A DNA stretch of 64,000 bases, taken from Trissonchulus latispiculum. Its lineage: Eukaryota > Nematoda > Enoplea > Enoplida > Ironidae. This document shows, piece by piece, positions 1 through 12,369 of the stretch. How positions within the stretch are numbered: position 1 is the stretch's first letter; each line of letters opens with the position of its first letter. A model generated the notes under the pieces. It was not told the DNA's origin, did not search any database, and saw only the letters and a list, made by a program, of their open reading frames with translations. The stretch is taken from assembly GCA_030248195.1 (NCBI GenBank), contig JASAND010030450.1, forward strand, positions 62,001 to 126,000, written 5' to 3'. A program made the position numbers and the translations under genes.

Positions 1-8
1 GGAAAGAA

Positions 9-46
<38 letters not shown>

Positions 47-854
47 GTTATATTTAACGAGGAAATGTACAGTCGCTTGATTACACAAAATAGCTAGCAG
101 ATATACTTCTACATGCTGTTCCATTATTTGAACTTTGATTGACTTTCGTCGCCGTTGCCGATAGCTTAAAAATAAGAAAATAAGTACTCAACTTTCGAAG
201 TTTTCTAAAATTTACTATTTTTAATAAAATGTTGCTTAAATCTTGCGTGCTGACAACAGCACCTTCCATTTACCAATTTTTTGAGAAGATATACTCAATT
301 TCCGACTACATCCATCCCATCGTGCTCTCATCTTTTCTATGAGGCTAATATTCAAATATGTAAGCTGGTTAAAGTTATCATTCGGCGATGTATCGTTCAC
401 GTCTGAACGAAAGTGCCCGTCTTTCATTAATTACAATTGGAATTTTAGAACAGAAAATTTCAAAAATTCGTTAAAATTAATTTAGAGACATTTTCACAAC
501 CGCATTTTGCAATACACACAAAATCACTTAACAAAATTTGAAAAATCAAAAGCATGAAAACAAAAAATTACTAAATTCCTTCCGGAATAAAGGAAGTAGA
601 AATTTTCCCTTAGAATACATGTTCCTAATTTTCAAGTATGTTTAACATTTAATTTTTGTCTCATCCTGCATATTTCTCCTTCAGGTCTAAATTTGTTTAG
701 TTTCAGTTCAAACTAGATTTTTAGTTTCAATTCCAGTCACTAGCTTGAAAAAGACAATATGAATGAGAATGGCAACAGTGAATGACAACCACAAAAAGCA
801 AAATCCAGCTTTTGCAAAATTTAAACTCCTGCAAAAAATTAGTTCGTCCATTTT
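1..854. other. AT-rich non-coding stretch
   Basis: It opens with an (AT)n microsatellite at about 12-42. The rest is AT-rich with only short chance reading frames. I see no splice-framed exon, RNA gene or repeat ends. Confidence 0.6.
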
Positions 855-985
855 TAAGAGTGGAACCGGCCGGTTCCAAATCCTACCGGTTCCGGTTCCG
901 GTTCCGGTTCTAAAATTCCTTCCGGTTCGGTTCCGGTTCCGGTTCCGGTTCCAACCGGTTCTAGTGGAACCGGTCCCAACTCTAC
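855..985. mobile_element. Short inverted-ended element made of CCGGTTCC words
   Basis: The interior repeats CCGGTTCC/GGAACCGG about ten times with slight decay. The ends are roughly inverted: AAGAGTGGAACCGG on the left, and the right end reads TAGAGTTGGGACCGG on the other strand. I found no clear target duplication. The ends resemble hAT termini in form, but the assignment is inference. A reading frame rich in Pro, Val and Phe-Arg crosses it; this is an artefact of the repeated word. Confidence 0.5.
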
Positions 986-2455
986 TCTAATTAACATAAT
1001 CTGTTCCCCTTTCGAAGCTCTTTAATTTGAGTATAAACTTGTCTACGCTTGCAGTGTGCACTGGCTCTAATTCGACAAAAACTGTTTTCCAAGATCGTGG
1101 CAAAAATAACCAATTTTCGAGCAAAAAGTTTTTAAAAATTCACTGCTCAAAAACGATAAGAGCTATAGACTTAAGTCTAAAAGCAAAGTTGTAGAGCACA
1201 TAATGAGTTTTAAAATGATTATAGTCGCTGGGCATAATTTTCTATATATAGTTCTAGAACTTCAAATTTTTGTTTCTCACAGTACAGGAATGCTATGAAG
1301 CTGGCGTTTTTACAGGACGTTTATTATCATTCTCGAAGTATTTTGTGAAAATTTGAATGAAATCGGGCAATAATTGCACTTTCTGCAACTATATCTGCAC
1401 GTAAGGGGTGCACGACCTTAAAATATTTCGCTTAGTAGACCATAAAATATATAAAAATGAGTGAAATTAGAGATGGTTAAAAAGTGACCCAGAACCCAAA
1501 CGTGGATTCCCTTGTTAGTTTAATTGAATACTAATTACTATTAACCGTAATTAACAAACAAAACATACCAAACTCTCCAAAGACCCATGTGTTAAAAAAT
1601 GATGACACAACTAGCATCCACTGAACAATTATTGGCTGCAGTGCATCTACAATTGCTAAATTTATCACAAACAGCATTTTCCCCATATAAGCCGTCCTAT
1701 AAATATTGCCAGATTATCCTCAAAATAATAAACGTTTAATTTTAGATTTCAGATATCAGACTTTTTAATACAGGCTAGGCTAATAGCATCAGTTTTGAAT
1801 ACAACGAAATTGTGGTATCTTCTAATACTTTCCAGTTTTCAGACATTTTAAGCGGTTAAAGCATGTTGCATACTGTAAATTGTTAGCTAGGATTTTGCAC
1901 TTCTGTCCTGAACACTTAGAAATTATATTTTCCGCAGACTGCGAAAGCTAGCGTTCCCTCTGCAGTTGTCGGTTCACCTTCCAACATTGCGCCTACAGTG
2001 CATCTTTTTATGCAATAGTTGTATCCGTTTCAATGATGCTTCACTATGTACCTGCAGTACACCAAGATAACGATAACATTTCCAAACAAGGCGACTGTTC
2101 CATTCACAGTCATCATTAACGATAAGACGATCGCTTCCGTTCGTCCCAGAGGATCAAATCGTTGCCAGAATGGATTGTGAATGGAAGTATTCATGCAATA
2201 GATGATTCAGAAGAAACAAAACAGGCAGACAGAAAGCTTCAACTGGCACTTTCAAACTATGCGTAAAGCTGGACCATTAAATCTAAGTCAAATAAACAGC
2301 TACAGAAATGAAGGTTGTTCCGACATCTGGCAAGCGAATGAGAATTTAATTACGCAAATCCTTAGTCTCGATAACAGTACAAATGCATAATAAATTTACT
2401 CTCCTACTCACTTTACAATCTGCTTGCAAAAAATTAAGCCAACCCAACAACAATG
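986..2455. other. Non-coding stretch, nothing recognised
   Basis: AT-rich sequence with short open frames only. No protein family, RNA gene or repeat boundary was recognised. Confidence 0.5.
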
Positions 2456-2730
2456 GGGGCGTTTCAAAAGTAGCTCCTAAGCTTAGGACGCTCATAAATG
2501 GGGCTTAGGCAGTCAGTTAGGAGAATCCCGTTTCACTCCCAACTTAGGAGCGGGTACCACCGCTTCTAACTTTTCTCCTAAGTTAGGCTCCTAAGTTCTT
2601 TTGAAACGCGTTTAGGAGAGCTCCTAGCTGGACCTTAGGCGCTCCTACCTGAGACGCTCCCAACTGTTCTCCAAACTGCTCCCAAGCGCGCTTAGGAGCG
2701 GACTTAGGTGAATCTTTTGAAACGCCTCCC
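2456..2730. mobile_element. TIR element made of TCCTAAG/CTTAGGA words
   Basis: The two ends are inverted copies: GGCGTTTCAAAAG at 2458-2470 and its complement at 2714-2726. The interior is a dense run of GCTCCTAAG and CTTAGGAGC words in both orientations, with one internal copy of the TTGAAACGCG end motif. It is non-autonomous and has no coding capacity. No target-site duplication could be defined. It belongs to the repeated-word class seen elsewhere in the window. Confidence 0.6.
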
Positions 2731-3476
2731 AGGTTTTTGAAATCTTGAGCTATAAGCAAAGCTATAACAAAATGTTAGGCAGTTTTAGCACTCTCAGGCC
2801 AAATAAAGTCAAACAAGAGTAAACAGGCACGATAGCTGTCAACATTGTAGGGTCCTTCCGCACACAGAATGTCTAGAAGATGCCCCAAGATTTAGTCGAT
2901 AAATAAGGCCCGCGAGAGACATCTTCATGCTGATACAGTCTTGCCTATGTTTATAGCTTTTCGCTTCTGTCCTAATCAAAAATTTAATGAAAGCCGAGTA
3001 AGTACATCAAAATAAATTATTCCTCACTTTCCTGATACTGAGTCATATATGCTTAACTCAGAATAGACGTGTGAGCTTCTTATGATGAAACGTCTATATC
3101 ATCTACATCTGTTTAGTTTTGTTGCCTTTTTTCTGTTTTAGAGAAAGATATTGCACTGACACAACTATACATTAACACGGGTCCGATTCTGAGGGGTTTA
3201 CCTCTAGAAAATAGCCAAAACTTTAAGGGATATGTATGCCATAAAATTTGCAAACATTGCGAATTCCTAAATGTTTGGCTAATAATTAGTACCTAGAAAG
3301 TGAAGGTATATATATTTAGAGGTTTTTAAGAACCTTTTTAAAAAGATCGCCAAAGTTTTCAAAATACTGTGTAAGTTTAGGTAACAATCGCTGAGGAGTC
3401 ACCTTGTTTTCCCTGCCCTTTTCTTTCTCTCGCTGAGGCTGAGGGGGCTTACCAGTTTATTGTCGGTCTGGGAGGT
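2731..3476. other. Non-coding stretch, nothing recognised
   Basis: AT-rich with short frames only. No exon or repeat ends seen. Confidence 0.45.
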
Positions 3477-3833
3477 CCAACAATTTCGGTCTTTTCGCGA
3501 AGTGCCCGGTCACATTGAGAAATTAGTTTAAAATATGCTCATTTCTGTTACCAGCCCGGTCTTTTCGTAAAAAGACCAAGCATGTTGGGCTTTTTGGGAA
3601 ATAAGTCAAATCATAACATTATTTATGAAAGCTGATTCATTATGATGCAAAATTTATGGGGTCTGTTCTGTACCAGCAAACACTGAATTTTTAATTTTTA
3701 ATTTTTGTGATTTTAGTGACAGTCTGTTACTCTTCACTGACAGACAACACGCTTGGTCTTTTTGGGAATGAGCATATTTTAAACAAATTTCTCAATGTGA
3801 CCGGGCACTTCGCGAAAAGACCGAAGTTGTTGG
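3477..3833. repeat. Inverted repeat with 68-bp arms
   Basis: The arm 3477-3544 (starting CCAACAATTTCGGTC) is complementary to 3766-3833 with only about two mismatches. The spacer is about 220 bp. Both arms carry the word GGTCTTTTCGCGAA, and shorter related words (GGTCTTTTCGTAAAAAGACC) lie inside and just outside. This is probably a fold-back or MITE-type element; no target duplication was identified. Confidence 0.7.
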
Positions 3834-3879
3834 TCTTTTCGCAAAAAGACCAATTTCGCAAAAAACCCACGACATATAT

Positions 3880-4080
3880 ATGTGTATATATATATATATA
3901 TATGATATATATGATATATATATATATCGTATGAAGATTGAAAAACCATGCACTTGCGCAAATTCATAAACGTCCCATGAACTTTAGTCAAATTCATACG
4001 ACGTTTTATGAATTTGCGCAAATCCATATGCACTTACTAAAATTCGTAAAACGCCCTATGAAATTACTCAAATTCATTGT
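3880..4080. repeat. AT microsatellite and degenerate short tandem repeat
   Basis: 3884-3929 is an AT-rich microsatellite (TATATA with GATATATATG interruptions). From about 3940 to 4080 a unit like AAATTCATAAAACG-CCTATGAA-TTA recurs about four times with decay. Confidence 0.5.
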
Positions 4081-4127
4081 CACTATACAGTAAACGGATA
4101 CTTTTCTATATTTGAAAGAACGGTTTG

Positions 4128-4673
4128 TTCTGGGTTGTCCTACATCTGGATTGTCCTACACAATTTGATTGGCTGGTGTAGTAGCAAATAAGAATACACA
4201 TTAAGACACGTGCATTTCACTGTGAAGGATCACAAGGGTTAATTTCACTCAGTTTATGCAGAAAGTTGTTTTAAAAGTCAATCTAAAGGAAATTTATATG
4301 TCCTTACTTGGAAAATATTTTGCTGTTGGGATTTTCATTTTTACAAAAAGATTCAAATAAAATGTTTTGCTACTTAAATTTGAAATTCGCCAAAATTTCC
4401 GATTTGTAGAAATTGCTAAAGTAAAGGAAACTTGAACAATTCCTACAATTTCTGTCACCTCCAAAAAATATACCGGAATTAAGTTAAATTTTAGAAGCTT
4501 TTAGGTGGTAATAAGGCAGAGCTTCTGAAAGCAATCGCTAAATTTTGCTTATCATTGCATCTAAATGAGATTTTGTCCAAATAATAGCATTTTCAAGAAT
4601 ATTTTAAAATTTGAAGTTAAATTTAAATTAACTTAAATTCCACAGTGTCACGAAGGCATTAAAAAGTCATTAC

Positions 4674-4735
<62 letters not shown>

Positions 4736-4922
4736 ATATATATATACCCTTTACCGTATAGAATACATTTACATTTAAAATTTAAGGAATTACTCAGCTA
4801 TTGTATACGTGAGACGTCATACTGTAGTTAACACTACCTAGTAGGCGGCCGCAATTAACACGTGCATTTACAAAGAGCCAACCAGCAAGTGTAGGACAAT
4901 CCAGATGTAGGAGAACCCAGAA
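4128..4922. mobile_element. Element with about 80-bp terminal inverted repeats
   Basis: The left end begins TTCTGGGTTGTCCTACATC and the right end is its complement, finishing GATGTAGGAGAACCCAGAA at 4922. Similarity continues inward through TGGATTGTCCTACAC and a CACGTGCATTTAC-type segment. The interior is AT-rich and includes a TA microsatellite at about 4675-4745. There is no coding sequence, so this is a non-autonomous DNA element of unknown superfamily. Confidence 0.65.
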
Positions 4923-5289
4923 TACTCCGGCTTTTACCTCAGAACCCCAGAACTTTACACTACTTTACCTTTCTTTAGCTTCGACGTTCTCCTTGTGCAC
5001 AGCTTCCCACTCGTAAAGTTTGGTCGATACACTTCCAACTTTACACCTCGGATAATTGCATGCGGCAATTATTCAGTGCCAGATCCTAATAACCCTTCTC
5101 CCATCAAAATACAAATTTTGATCTGGCACTACCCCTTCAGGCGAAAGCGACTGGGGTGTGGCATGTAGCGAAAAAAAATAATTTCTTTAGTGTAACACTA
5201 TTTAGACAATTTAGAAAGTAGATGCTGCTTAACAGTAATGTACGATTACAACGGCACCTGTAGAATATAGCTACAGCCAATGAATACGG

Positions 5290-6300
5290 CGGAGGGTCTG
5301 GGGTAGTGTTTGAGGCCGGCCGGCCGGCCGGCTACCGGCCTAGAGCAGTTTGCAGTGCAGTTATTATAACTGCTAAGATATTTATTTTCGGATGTTATCT
5401 TAGTAAAATAGCACTGTATAGCATAAAAAATTAGCAAAACTAGACTTTGAGTCCATTTTAAGCTTGGTTGCTATATTTTGTAAATTCTGATTCGTGATTT
5501 GTATTCCAGCCGGCGGCCGGCCGGCGAGCGAAAGTCGTCGGCCGGCGGCTTAAGCCGGCCGCCCTCAAACACTAGTCTGGGGGCGGAGCCCCTCAGAAAT
5601 TGAAGAATTTTTTGCAATTAGGAATAAACCGTAATGGAAATGTTTAAAAAGATTTTATTTGCACCTGTTGCATCTAACGCAATACCTTGCGTAATTTTCA
5701 ATATTATTGACACACATTATTCCGATATTTCAATGTTATACAAAACTAATTAAGGTATTAAAATGTAATGAAATATTTAGGGATAGCATTGAGAAAAAGG
5801 TAGTAAATAAATATCAAACATGCATTCAATTTCGAAAACTCTGAGAACTACGGATCCCTGAAAACAGTATTGGAAGTGAGCACCGGGGGGTCTGGGAGGC
5901 AGAGCCACCCAGAAATTGGAGATTTTTTGCAATTACGGATTAAATCCGCAATGGAAATGTTTAAAAGAATTAATTTGGTATCAGTTATATCTAATTAAAG
6001 CATCTAACGCCATTTCATTCTTTGTGTAAATTGTAACTGTAAAGTTTTGTATTTTGAATAAAATCAGTACCAATAAACAGCATTATACTTCCAAAATGTG
6101 TTAAAAACTCAAATGTTCACGATTATGCACATTGTAATGCTTTACTTATTGATGTGAAATTTACGAGTTCAGCAAGATCTATGGACAACGACTTAACAAA
6201 TAACATTGAGACATGATCTTGCACCTTGGCATTCCATGACAAAGTGGTAAACACCAGGGGTCTGGGGGCGGAGCCTCCAGAACTCGAAGAAATTTTTGGA
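5290..6300 (+). repeat. Tandem repeat, about 310-370 bp unit
   Basis: The marker GGTCTGGGGGCGGAGCC followed by CAGAAATTGAAG and TTTTTGCAATTA recurs near 5575, 5886 and 6257. A further unit at 5292 is interrupted by a hAT-like element. Units share a following segment like AATGGAAATGTTTAAAA. Units have diverged and vary in length, so this is an old tandem duplication. Confidence 0.6.
5304..5574 (+). mobile_element. hAT-like non-autonomous element, CCGGCCGG family, copy 1
   Basis: The ends are TAGTGTTTGAGGCCGGCC and its complement. The element is flanked by a perfect 8-bp direct repeat GTCTGGGG (5296-5303 and 5575-5582), as expected for hAT transposition, and the termini fit the hAT start pattern YARNG. 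Both sub-terminal regions are runs of GCCGGCCGG words. The roughly 170-bp AT-rich core is shared with the copies at 12.4 and 60.9 kb, which lie in the opposite orientation. No coding capacity. It landed in a unit of the tandem repeat around it. Confidence 0.88.
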
Positions 6301-9300
6301 AAAAATGAAAAATTGGTACTTGAACATTTAAAGTTTTTACTCTTACAAAAGTGAATTTTCCCCCGAAATAATGTTGCGTCTAGTTTGCGTCCCGTTAAAA
6401 TTTCGTTGCGTCCGGATAAGAAACTTTGCGTTCAGACGAACATCTGGACGCAAAAAACACTGTCCCTAAAGCCACGAAAACCTGATTTTCAAGATTTCTC
6501 TGAAATCTCAAATTTTTCGTCAAACTACCTAATATTGGTTTCATTTGAACGCTCCTGGCGGGCAGAATAACTTTTGTAATCGATCGAACCAACTCCCAAA
6601 AGTGAATTATATTCTCTGAATTTGCGAAAGCGAGATATTTGGATTTGAAATTTTATAAAAAAAGTCCGAACCAAACTACCTACCACATTTCTCCCTGCTG
6701 TCCGGGTCGAGTAAATTTTTGGAGCGTGCAGGGACAAAAAACTCCGATCCATGCTTATCACTATCAATTTTTGTAATGCTTTATTTTAATTTCAGAGAGC
6801 AACGAACTTTGTTTGTGAACAACTTATGAAACAGTTTCAAAATTACACCTATTAATCCGCACTGGTTTCAGCCTGCCAATAGCTTGTAGTTTTTAACGCC
6901 CTTTCCTTCACGAGGCTCAGATATTTTTTAGCAAGAGGAAAGGAAGCACTTGTTTTTCAGCAAACCCTCTTAATAGTATGTGAGGATAGCTGAAGTGTTG
7001 AACAAATTTTCTGTTAAACTCTGCTTTCGAAGCACTCCCTGGAGGGCATTTCTTAACACAAATAACCTATTAGACAGGGAATAGTTCCAGACATTTCGGT
7101 AATTGTAGCTCAAAAGCAAGGAAGCAAAACATCTTAATCTCATGTTAATCAAAGTAAAGTTTCTCTGTCTAATTTTTAACAGTATATCAGCAGGTGTGTT
7201 CCTGCATCTGAGTTTATGTTTATTCGAAAACATCTGGCCAGAATTTTCTCGGTAGTAGTTGGAGTTAGTTTGTAATTTCGAGTAAAATCTGCTCAGCTTA
7301 TTATCTAATCAGATCCCAGGATGTATTTGTACATTCGATTATAAAACAAAGATCTCTTCACTGATGATTCACAATAAGGGTCAATCGAATGAACTGATAA
7401 ATTCCTCAGTAATCCAGACTTCAGTAAACGAACTGCCTATGCAAATGCAGGTGTGTTATATGGTAGATCTATAAATTACTTAGAATAATCTAAATTAATT
7501 TTCGACGACATCAGAAGCGGTCGCTCTTTCTGAAATCACAAAACCTATGGTTCCTTCCACTGGCAAGAAACCCTAAATTCCTTCATATCCGTGACTCTAC
7601 AGTCTACAAGAATTTTTTGCACTGTTTTAAGAAGTTAACAGAAATTAATAAAGTCGAACGCAACGCAGATCACCTTCGTTTTGGTTTCAGTTGATTTCAA
7701 AAATTTTTAAGCTTATGTAGGTAATTTTAAAAAATTCTAGCATTATTTATGGGATGGAATTTATAGCATTTTTTCTACGGAAAGTCGAAATTCATTTGCA
7801 CTAAATCACTACATATATTATAGCAATTGAATGAACATTTAATTGAAACAGTTAAGATTAAAATGTTAATGGCTTTGTTGCGTTGACCTTAGAATTTGCC
7901 ACAAATGCTGTGTAATTGTAGAAAGTATCTGATACATTTAGACTTCAGGTTCAGATTCAACCAATTATTTAGTTTAAGTCAATTTGTGCTTTCAGCACTT
8001 TCAGGAACTACGTCACAAGTTTACACCCGTGTCAGCTGGCGCCCTAATAAAGTGCTGTCACGGCTGGGAGGGGGGGGGGGCGGCGATTGCGTCGACAAAT
8101 TGCAGAACTTGCAGAATTGCTGCAGTTATTGCAGTTTGTCTCAGCACCCTCCTGCTTGGCGCGAAGTCGCACGAGAAGCAGCTCGCGTAAAATATTGCCA
8201 GCCATCTACTCAATGGTTGATGAATTTGCATTGAAAGTTTAGGTTAGTGATGGTGTCGTTATTTGGCCAACTTAATGCACTGGTGACTGAAAGGGTTAGA
8301 TTGTTTTGAAGGGAAACTAAAAGGTCCTGACCCTTATTTTAAGGTACAGCAATAATATCCCTTTTACTAGTTTTTTCTTTGCTAGCGCTTTTGCCCCAAA
8401 ACTTTTCAAAACGTGATTATATCATAAAACTTGATATTGGGAAGTATGTAAACAGGAATACTGAAAAGATGCCGTTTGGAGAGCAAATCCGGAATTTCTA
8501 ATTTTAGCAGTAACGAAAATTTAAAAAAATTATCAATGACAATTTTTATAAAAAATCTGACCTTATGCTTGATGCCTTTAACTACATTAGGCCTACCTCC
8601 TACATTAATTTGGAAAACCTCCCTGAAAACTAACGGTGAAGAGGCGTTATCGTCTTTACTATATATGTGGTCTTTTAATAGCTTTACCTGTATGCAAATG
8701 GCGATGAAATTCTGTCAGTCAATTGATAACATTAATTTTCCAATTTCTGAAAATTAGATAGCTCAGAGTTGCATCCTTAATTGCTTTTAGTGTCACTCTG
8801 AACTTCCATTTCAAAACAATTTTCCTAACAAATTGTTCGATAGATTCAATTCTGATGCTAATTCTGGTTCTTTCTTCTTTCATCTAGTATATAGTTATTG
8901 CCCTGAGTTTATGCTCCCAGTTCTTTAGACTCATCTCAAGCCAGGATGCAGGAATGATTCAATAAAATTTGATTTCTAGCTCAAGTTGTTTCATAATAAT
9001 TTCTAGGTACAGACATTAACATAGGACATTACTTAATATACGGAAGTAGTTGGCAAATTTTGCATTTTAATTGACAAAGTAACAGTAACACTACGACTAA
9101 ACATGAAAAATTTTATTATAAAAAATATTTAGAAATTATACATGTCACTGCAGCACTTTATGCTCACCTCAGCATACATTGTTGTAGTTTTTTTAGAGTT
9201 GCCGAATATTGTTCATCCGTACTTCATTCCACTACAGTGTAATTTTGAAATTGAAAAACCTTTATAGAAAATTTTCCAAAAAACCACACTTTTAGAGAGT

Positions 9301-10189
9301 TTTATGACTTTTCAGCATTGTAAATTCTATTTTTCTGAATTTCTGTATCATGAGGATTCTTTTATTATGAATGCTTTTTCGTCTTTATGTTATATCATAA
9401 TATCGACGCACATATAATCTGTTTGAATATAGTTTGTCGCTTTGCCTTTAGGGTTCAGCTAATGATTAGATTAAAACATTGTGATGTCAGAAATCTCCCC
9501 GAAATGTTTGCCTTAAACCATTTCCAATCTTTAGTCTATCATTACGCAACATCATCTTTTAGTTATAGATTTTACATATTTCTGGTCTTCCAGATGCATG
9601 AGTCAGTAAACTTCGGCTACAACATTTCTATTGTAACTTCCTCAAAAATATTTCCAGTTTTTAGCCCTCATAAGGTTTCAGTAAAGCTGAAGGCGACTGA
9701 AATTCTCAAAAGCACCCTCTTCGGGTAAACTCTTGAAGATAAGCTGTTAATACGTAATTCAATGGAAAACCTTCTACTTAACGATGTTTGACGTAAAACC
9801 ATCTCTTCTGCTGACAGCATTGCCCTTCTATAATCTTTTAGTCTTCAACTATATTATGTACCTTTATTTTCTGCTCTTTTTAGCCCCTTCAGGAGCACTG
9901 TCTGCCTGTTCCAAAATCTGAAGTCACAAGATCTTAAGTCCAGCAGCTAATTTTAGCCTGTAGGCCTTTTCAGAATGCATGAAACTTAAGCAGAAGCTTT
10001 GCAGCACTTTCGAACCGGTTAAGTTTAGTCTATGAGTTTCGTAATTTCGAATTGGTTAAATCCAAACTCCTACAATCTAAAGCTGTTTATAACGCTGTAA
10101 ATAACTTAAGTAAATAATAGTCTTAATTTTTTGAACCGGAAATACAAACAAAGTAACCAGCAACTGATCCAAATATGTGAAACACATTG
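6301..10189. other. Long non-coding stretch
   Basis: AT-rich, with open frames of 90-113 codons at 7896-8234, 8476-8757 and 9387-9728 that match no family I know and have no splice context. A poly-G run lies near 8050. I do not annotate genes here; an unrecognised small exon cannot be excluded. Confidence 0.45.
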
Positions 10190-10580
10190 CTGTTTAGGCC
10201 GTTTAATCGTCAGCCGGTCAGCTGGGCACTCCTGATTCGGTGGTGGTGGTCACTTGGCCGCCGTAAGGTTTGCGGCTGCGGCTCGGCCCTTCCAGCGTAC
10301 GGCGGCGAAGCGTCGGGCTGCTTCAAACCCATAATATGGAAGCGCGATGTATTCTAAATTGTTTGGAGTTCGCATAGTTCTGTATATAGCTTGAAGGTAA
10401 TGATTCCCCCCGGAGAATTCTCATACCCTTGTCAGAGTTTAGGGTGCGGGTTTTCATCCCGAGATACACAGTCCTTGAACCAGGAGTGCCACCTCAAATG
10501 ATGACTACAACCGTGGAGGAGGGGCCAGTTCCTCAAGGCAGATGCCCTACAGATGTAGGTAGTTAGTTAGTCTCTTGTAA
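10190..10580. repeat. GC-rich unit, possible retroelement fragment
   Basis: This block is much richer in G and C than its surroundings, with CGGTGGTGGTGGTC, GCGGCTGCGGC and CCGTGGAGGAGGGGCC segments. It ends near a GTAG/TTAG tetranucleotide run (GATGTAGGTAGTTAGTTAG). Such an ending resembles the 3' tail of some LINE or SINE families, but no coding domain or tRNA-type promoter is visible. Confidence 0.3.
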
Positions 10581-11130
10581 AGTCTAACATATGGACTTTG
10601 CCCCCCCCATTAGATTATGTGTGAGCATAGGTAAAACATTAGAAGAGGAACCCATGGCACACGTCGTATTCTAAGCATGTTTCACATTAAAATTACTTAA
10701 CCTATGTATCCAATAATTTAAACCTAATCTTTACCTTCCTAACTAGTAATTATCTGTTAAACATAAACAACAATAGTTAACTTTCTGATTGATCATTACA
10801 GTTGCTTGATTTTATGATTTTATCTGCAGAAGTTGGAGATCTCCTCTTTCAATGTAATTACTGTATCAAATTTCAACCGTCTCGTACTTGCTGTCTACTG
10901 ATCATCAAAATTATACAACGTTTTTGTAGGAGCAAACTTAATATAGTTGGATTAAAATAGCTCGTAATTTATTCAGCAAGCCAGATTTGCAGCCCGCCCC
11001 GTCCCCGACTTGACACTGTCGGTTTATGTTAACAGAAATGATATGGATCAAATCTCGTAATTTTGCACTGTGCTCGGCCCTTGGCCATTTTCTTTGATTC
11101 AACTTTAATTTGTTGCATTATAAGCGTATA
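10581..11130. other. Non-coding stretch
   Basis: AT-rich, no recognised content. Confidence 0.4.
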
Positions 11131-11136
11131 ATATGG

Positions 11137-11146
11137 TGTGTGTGCG

Positions 11147-11228
<82 letters not shown>
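11137..11228 (+). repeat. (GT)n microsatellite
   Basis: About 45 GT dinucleotides, with a few GC variants at the left end. Confidence 0.95.
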
Positions 11229-11230
<2 letters not shown>

Positions 11231-11744
11231 AGTACCTAAGAGACCATGTGAACACATGGTAAGTTTTTTTAAAAATTGAGACGGTGTTACTGAAGATTTT
11301 TAAACAAAATTTTAAATTCTATTGACGTCAATTTTCGGACTACTCACATCAATTTATACTGTAATGGTTCTGGGCCCAGCAAATTTTTTTCGAGCAGCAA
11401 TCCCTTGCCATGATCCGACCCTACATATGTCAATGCTAGTTATTGATTTTATTAAATATTATATTATATAAAACTTAATATAAAATAACATTAAATTAAA
11501 CTAATAATTAAATATTAACTATGTATTATATATTTATATTTAAATATTTACCACAAAGCACTTTTCGGGCAAACCTAAGTTTCTGTGATCGCTGCTGTAA
11601 TTGCAACTAGTGTGTAATAGTTCTAAGATTTGTTTCAGACACAGCTTTCATTCCTGTAGTTATTTTCACTGTTATCTGTCTACTTATTGTTCGTGAATTA
11701 ACCAGTTTTCCACCTTTTATTCGACCTCCCTTCGGAGTAAACCC

Positions 11745-12312
11745 ATGTCGACCCATCGTCGAACCTGGCGCCCCCTGGAATCCCAACAGTCCCTGTCCAG
11801 TCGCAGTGGACAGCACGTGACCTTTAACCCCAGTTCTGAGCTGACCGTTCCCCTGAACGAGGACTCCGGGGGTCAGGTCCCCCTGATTCACGTGAACCAG
11901 ATTTTCCTTCGTCACCCTAGATCTCTACTGATTCTGGCCTCCATTCAGTTCTGCGTTGCCATACAGATCATCATTTTTGCCATGATTTGTCTGTTCTATG
12001 ACGGCTGTCGGTTCGGGAGCGGCCTCTGGTGCGCGCTGACTTTCCTGATCAACTCTGTTCTGGGTATACTCCTGGTTAAACGGTGGCCGAAAAGGAGACT
12101 CCTTCTCGGCTACCTGATGACCAGTGTGGTTGCCTGCGTTCTCAGCTTTGCCCTATTTATCATTCTTGCCTACCTGCTGCACGAGGAAGAGGAGGTGCTG
12201 CAGCACCGCTGGGACTATGCCAGACAGCGGTACTACGGGAATCTGAATAAGATCATTGAGAGCACGAAAATTGCCATGTACGCACTGCAGTTAGTGCTGA
12301 CGGCGGCTCATG
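11745..12312 (+). CDS. Four-TM membrane protein, MS4A/CD20-like architecture, exon 1
   Basis: The exon encodes 189 residues from an ATG and ends CAT-G before a GT donor (phase 1). Composition is clearly less AT-rich than the flanks, consistent with real coding sequence. It has a polar N-terminal tail of about 58 residues, then hydrophobic segments at about 60-85 (LLILASIQFCVAIQI), 90-110 (LWCALTFLINSVLGILL) and 121-147 (LLLGYLMTSVVACVLSF). A long polar loop with HEEEE follows, then the start of a fourth segment. Short loop 1 and long loop 2 fit CD20-like proteins, but no diagnostic motif proves the family. A TTTCAG at about 11634 could mark an upstream 5' exon, so the start is the first good ATG rather than proven. 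Confidence 0.72.
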
Positions 12313-12369
12313 GTAAATTTGCATAATGGAATTAGGGTAGCTTTTTTAGGGCTTGATGGGGGTTGCATG

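Noticed and set aside
855..985. hAT target duplication around the CCGGTTCC element
   Set aside because: Flanking octamers tried on both sides agree at only about half the positions.
4675..4745. CRISPR-like array or origin
   Set aside because: It is a TA dinucleotide microsatellite with no spacers.
11607..11915. A minus-strand 102-codon frame overlapping exon 1 of the four-TM gene
   Set aside because: It is the shadow of the GC-richer exon; no membrane, domain or splice support.
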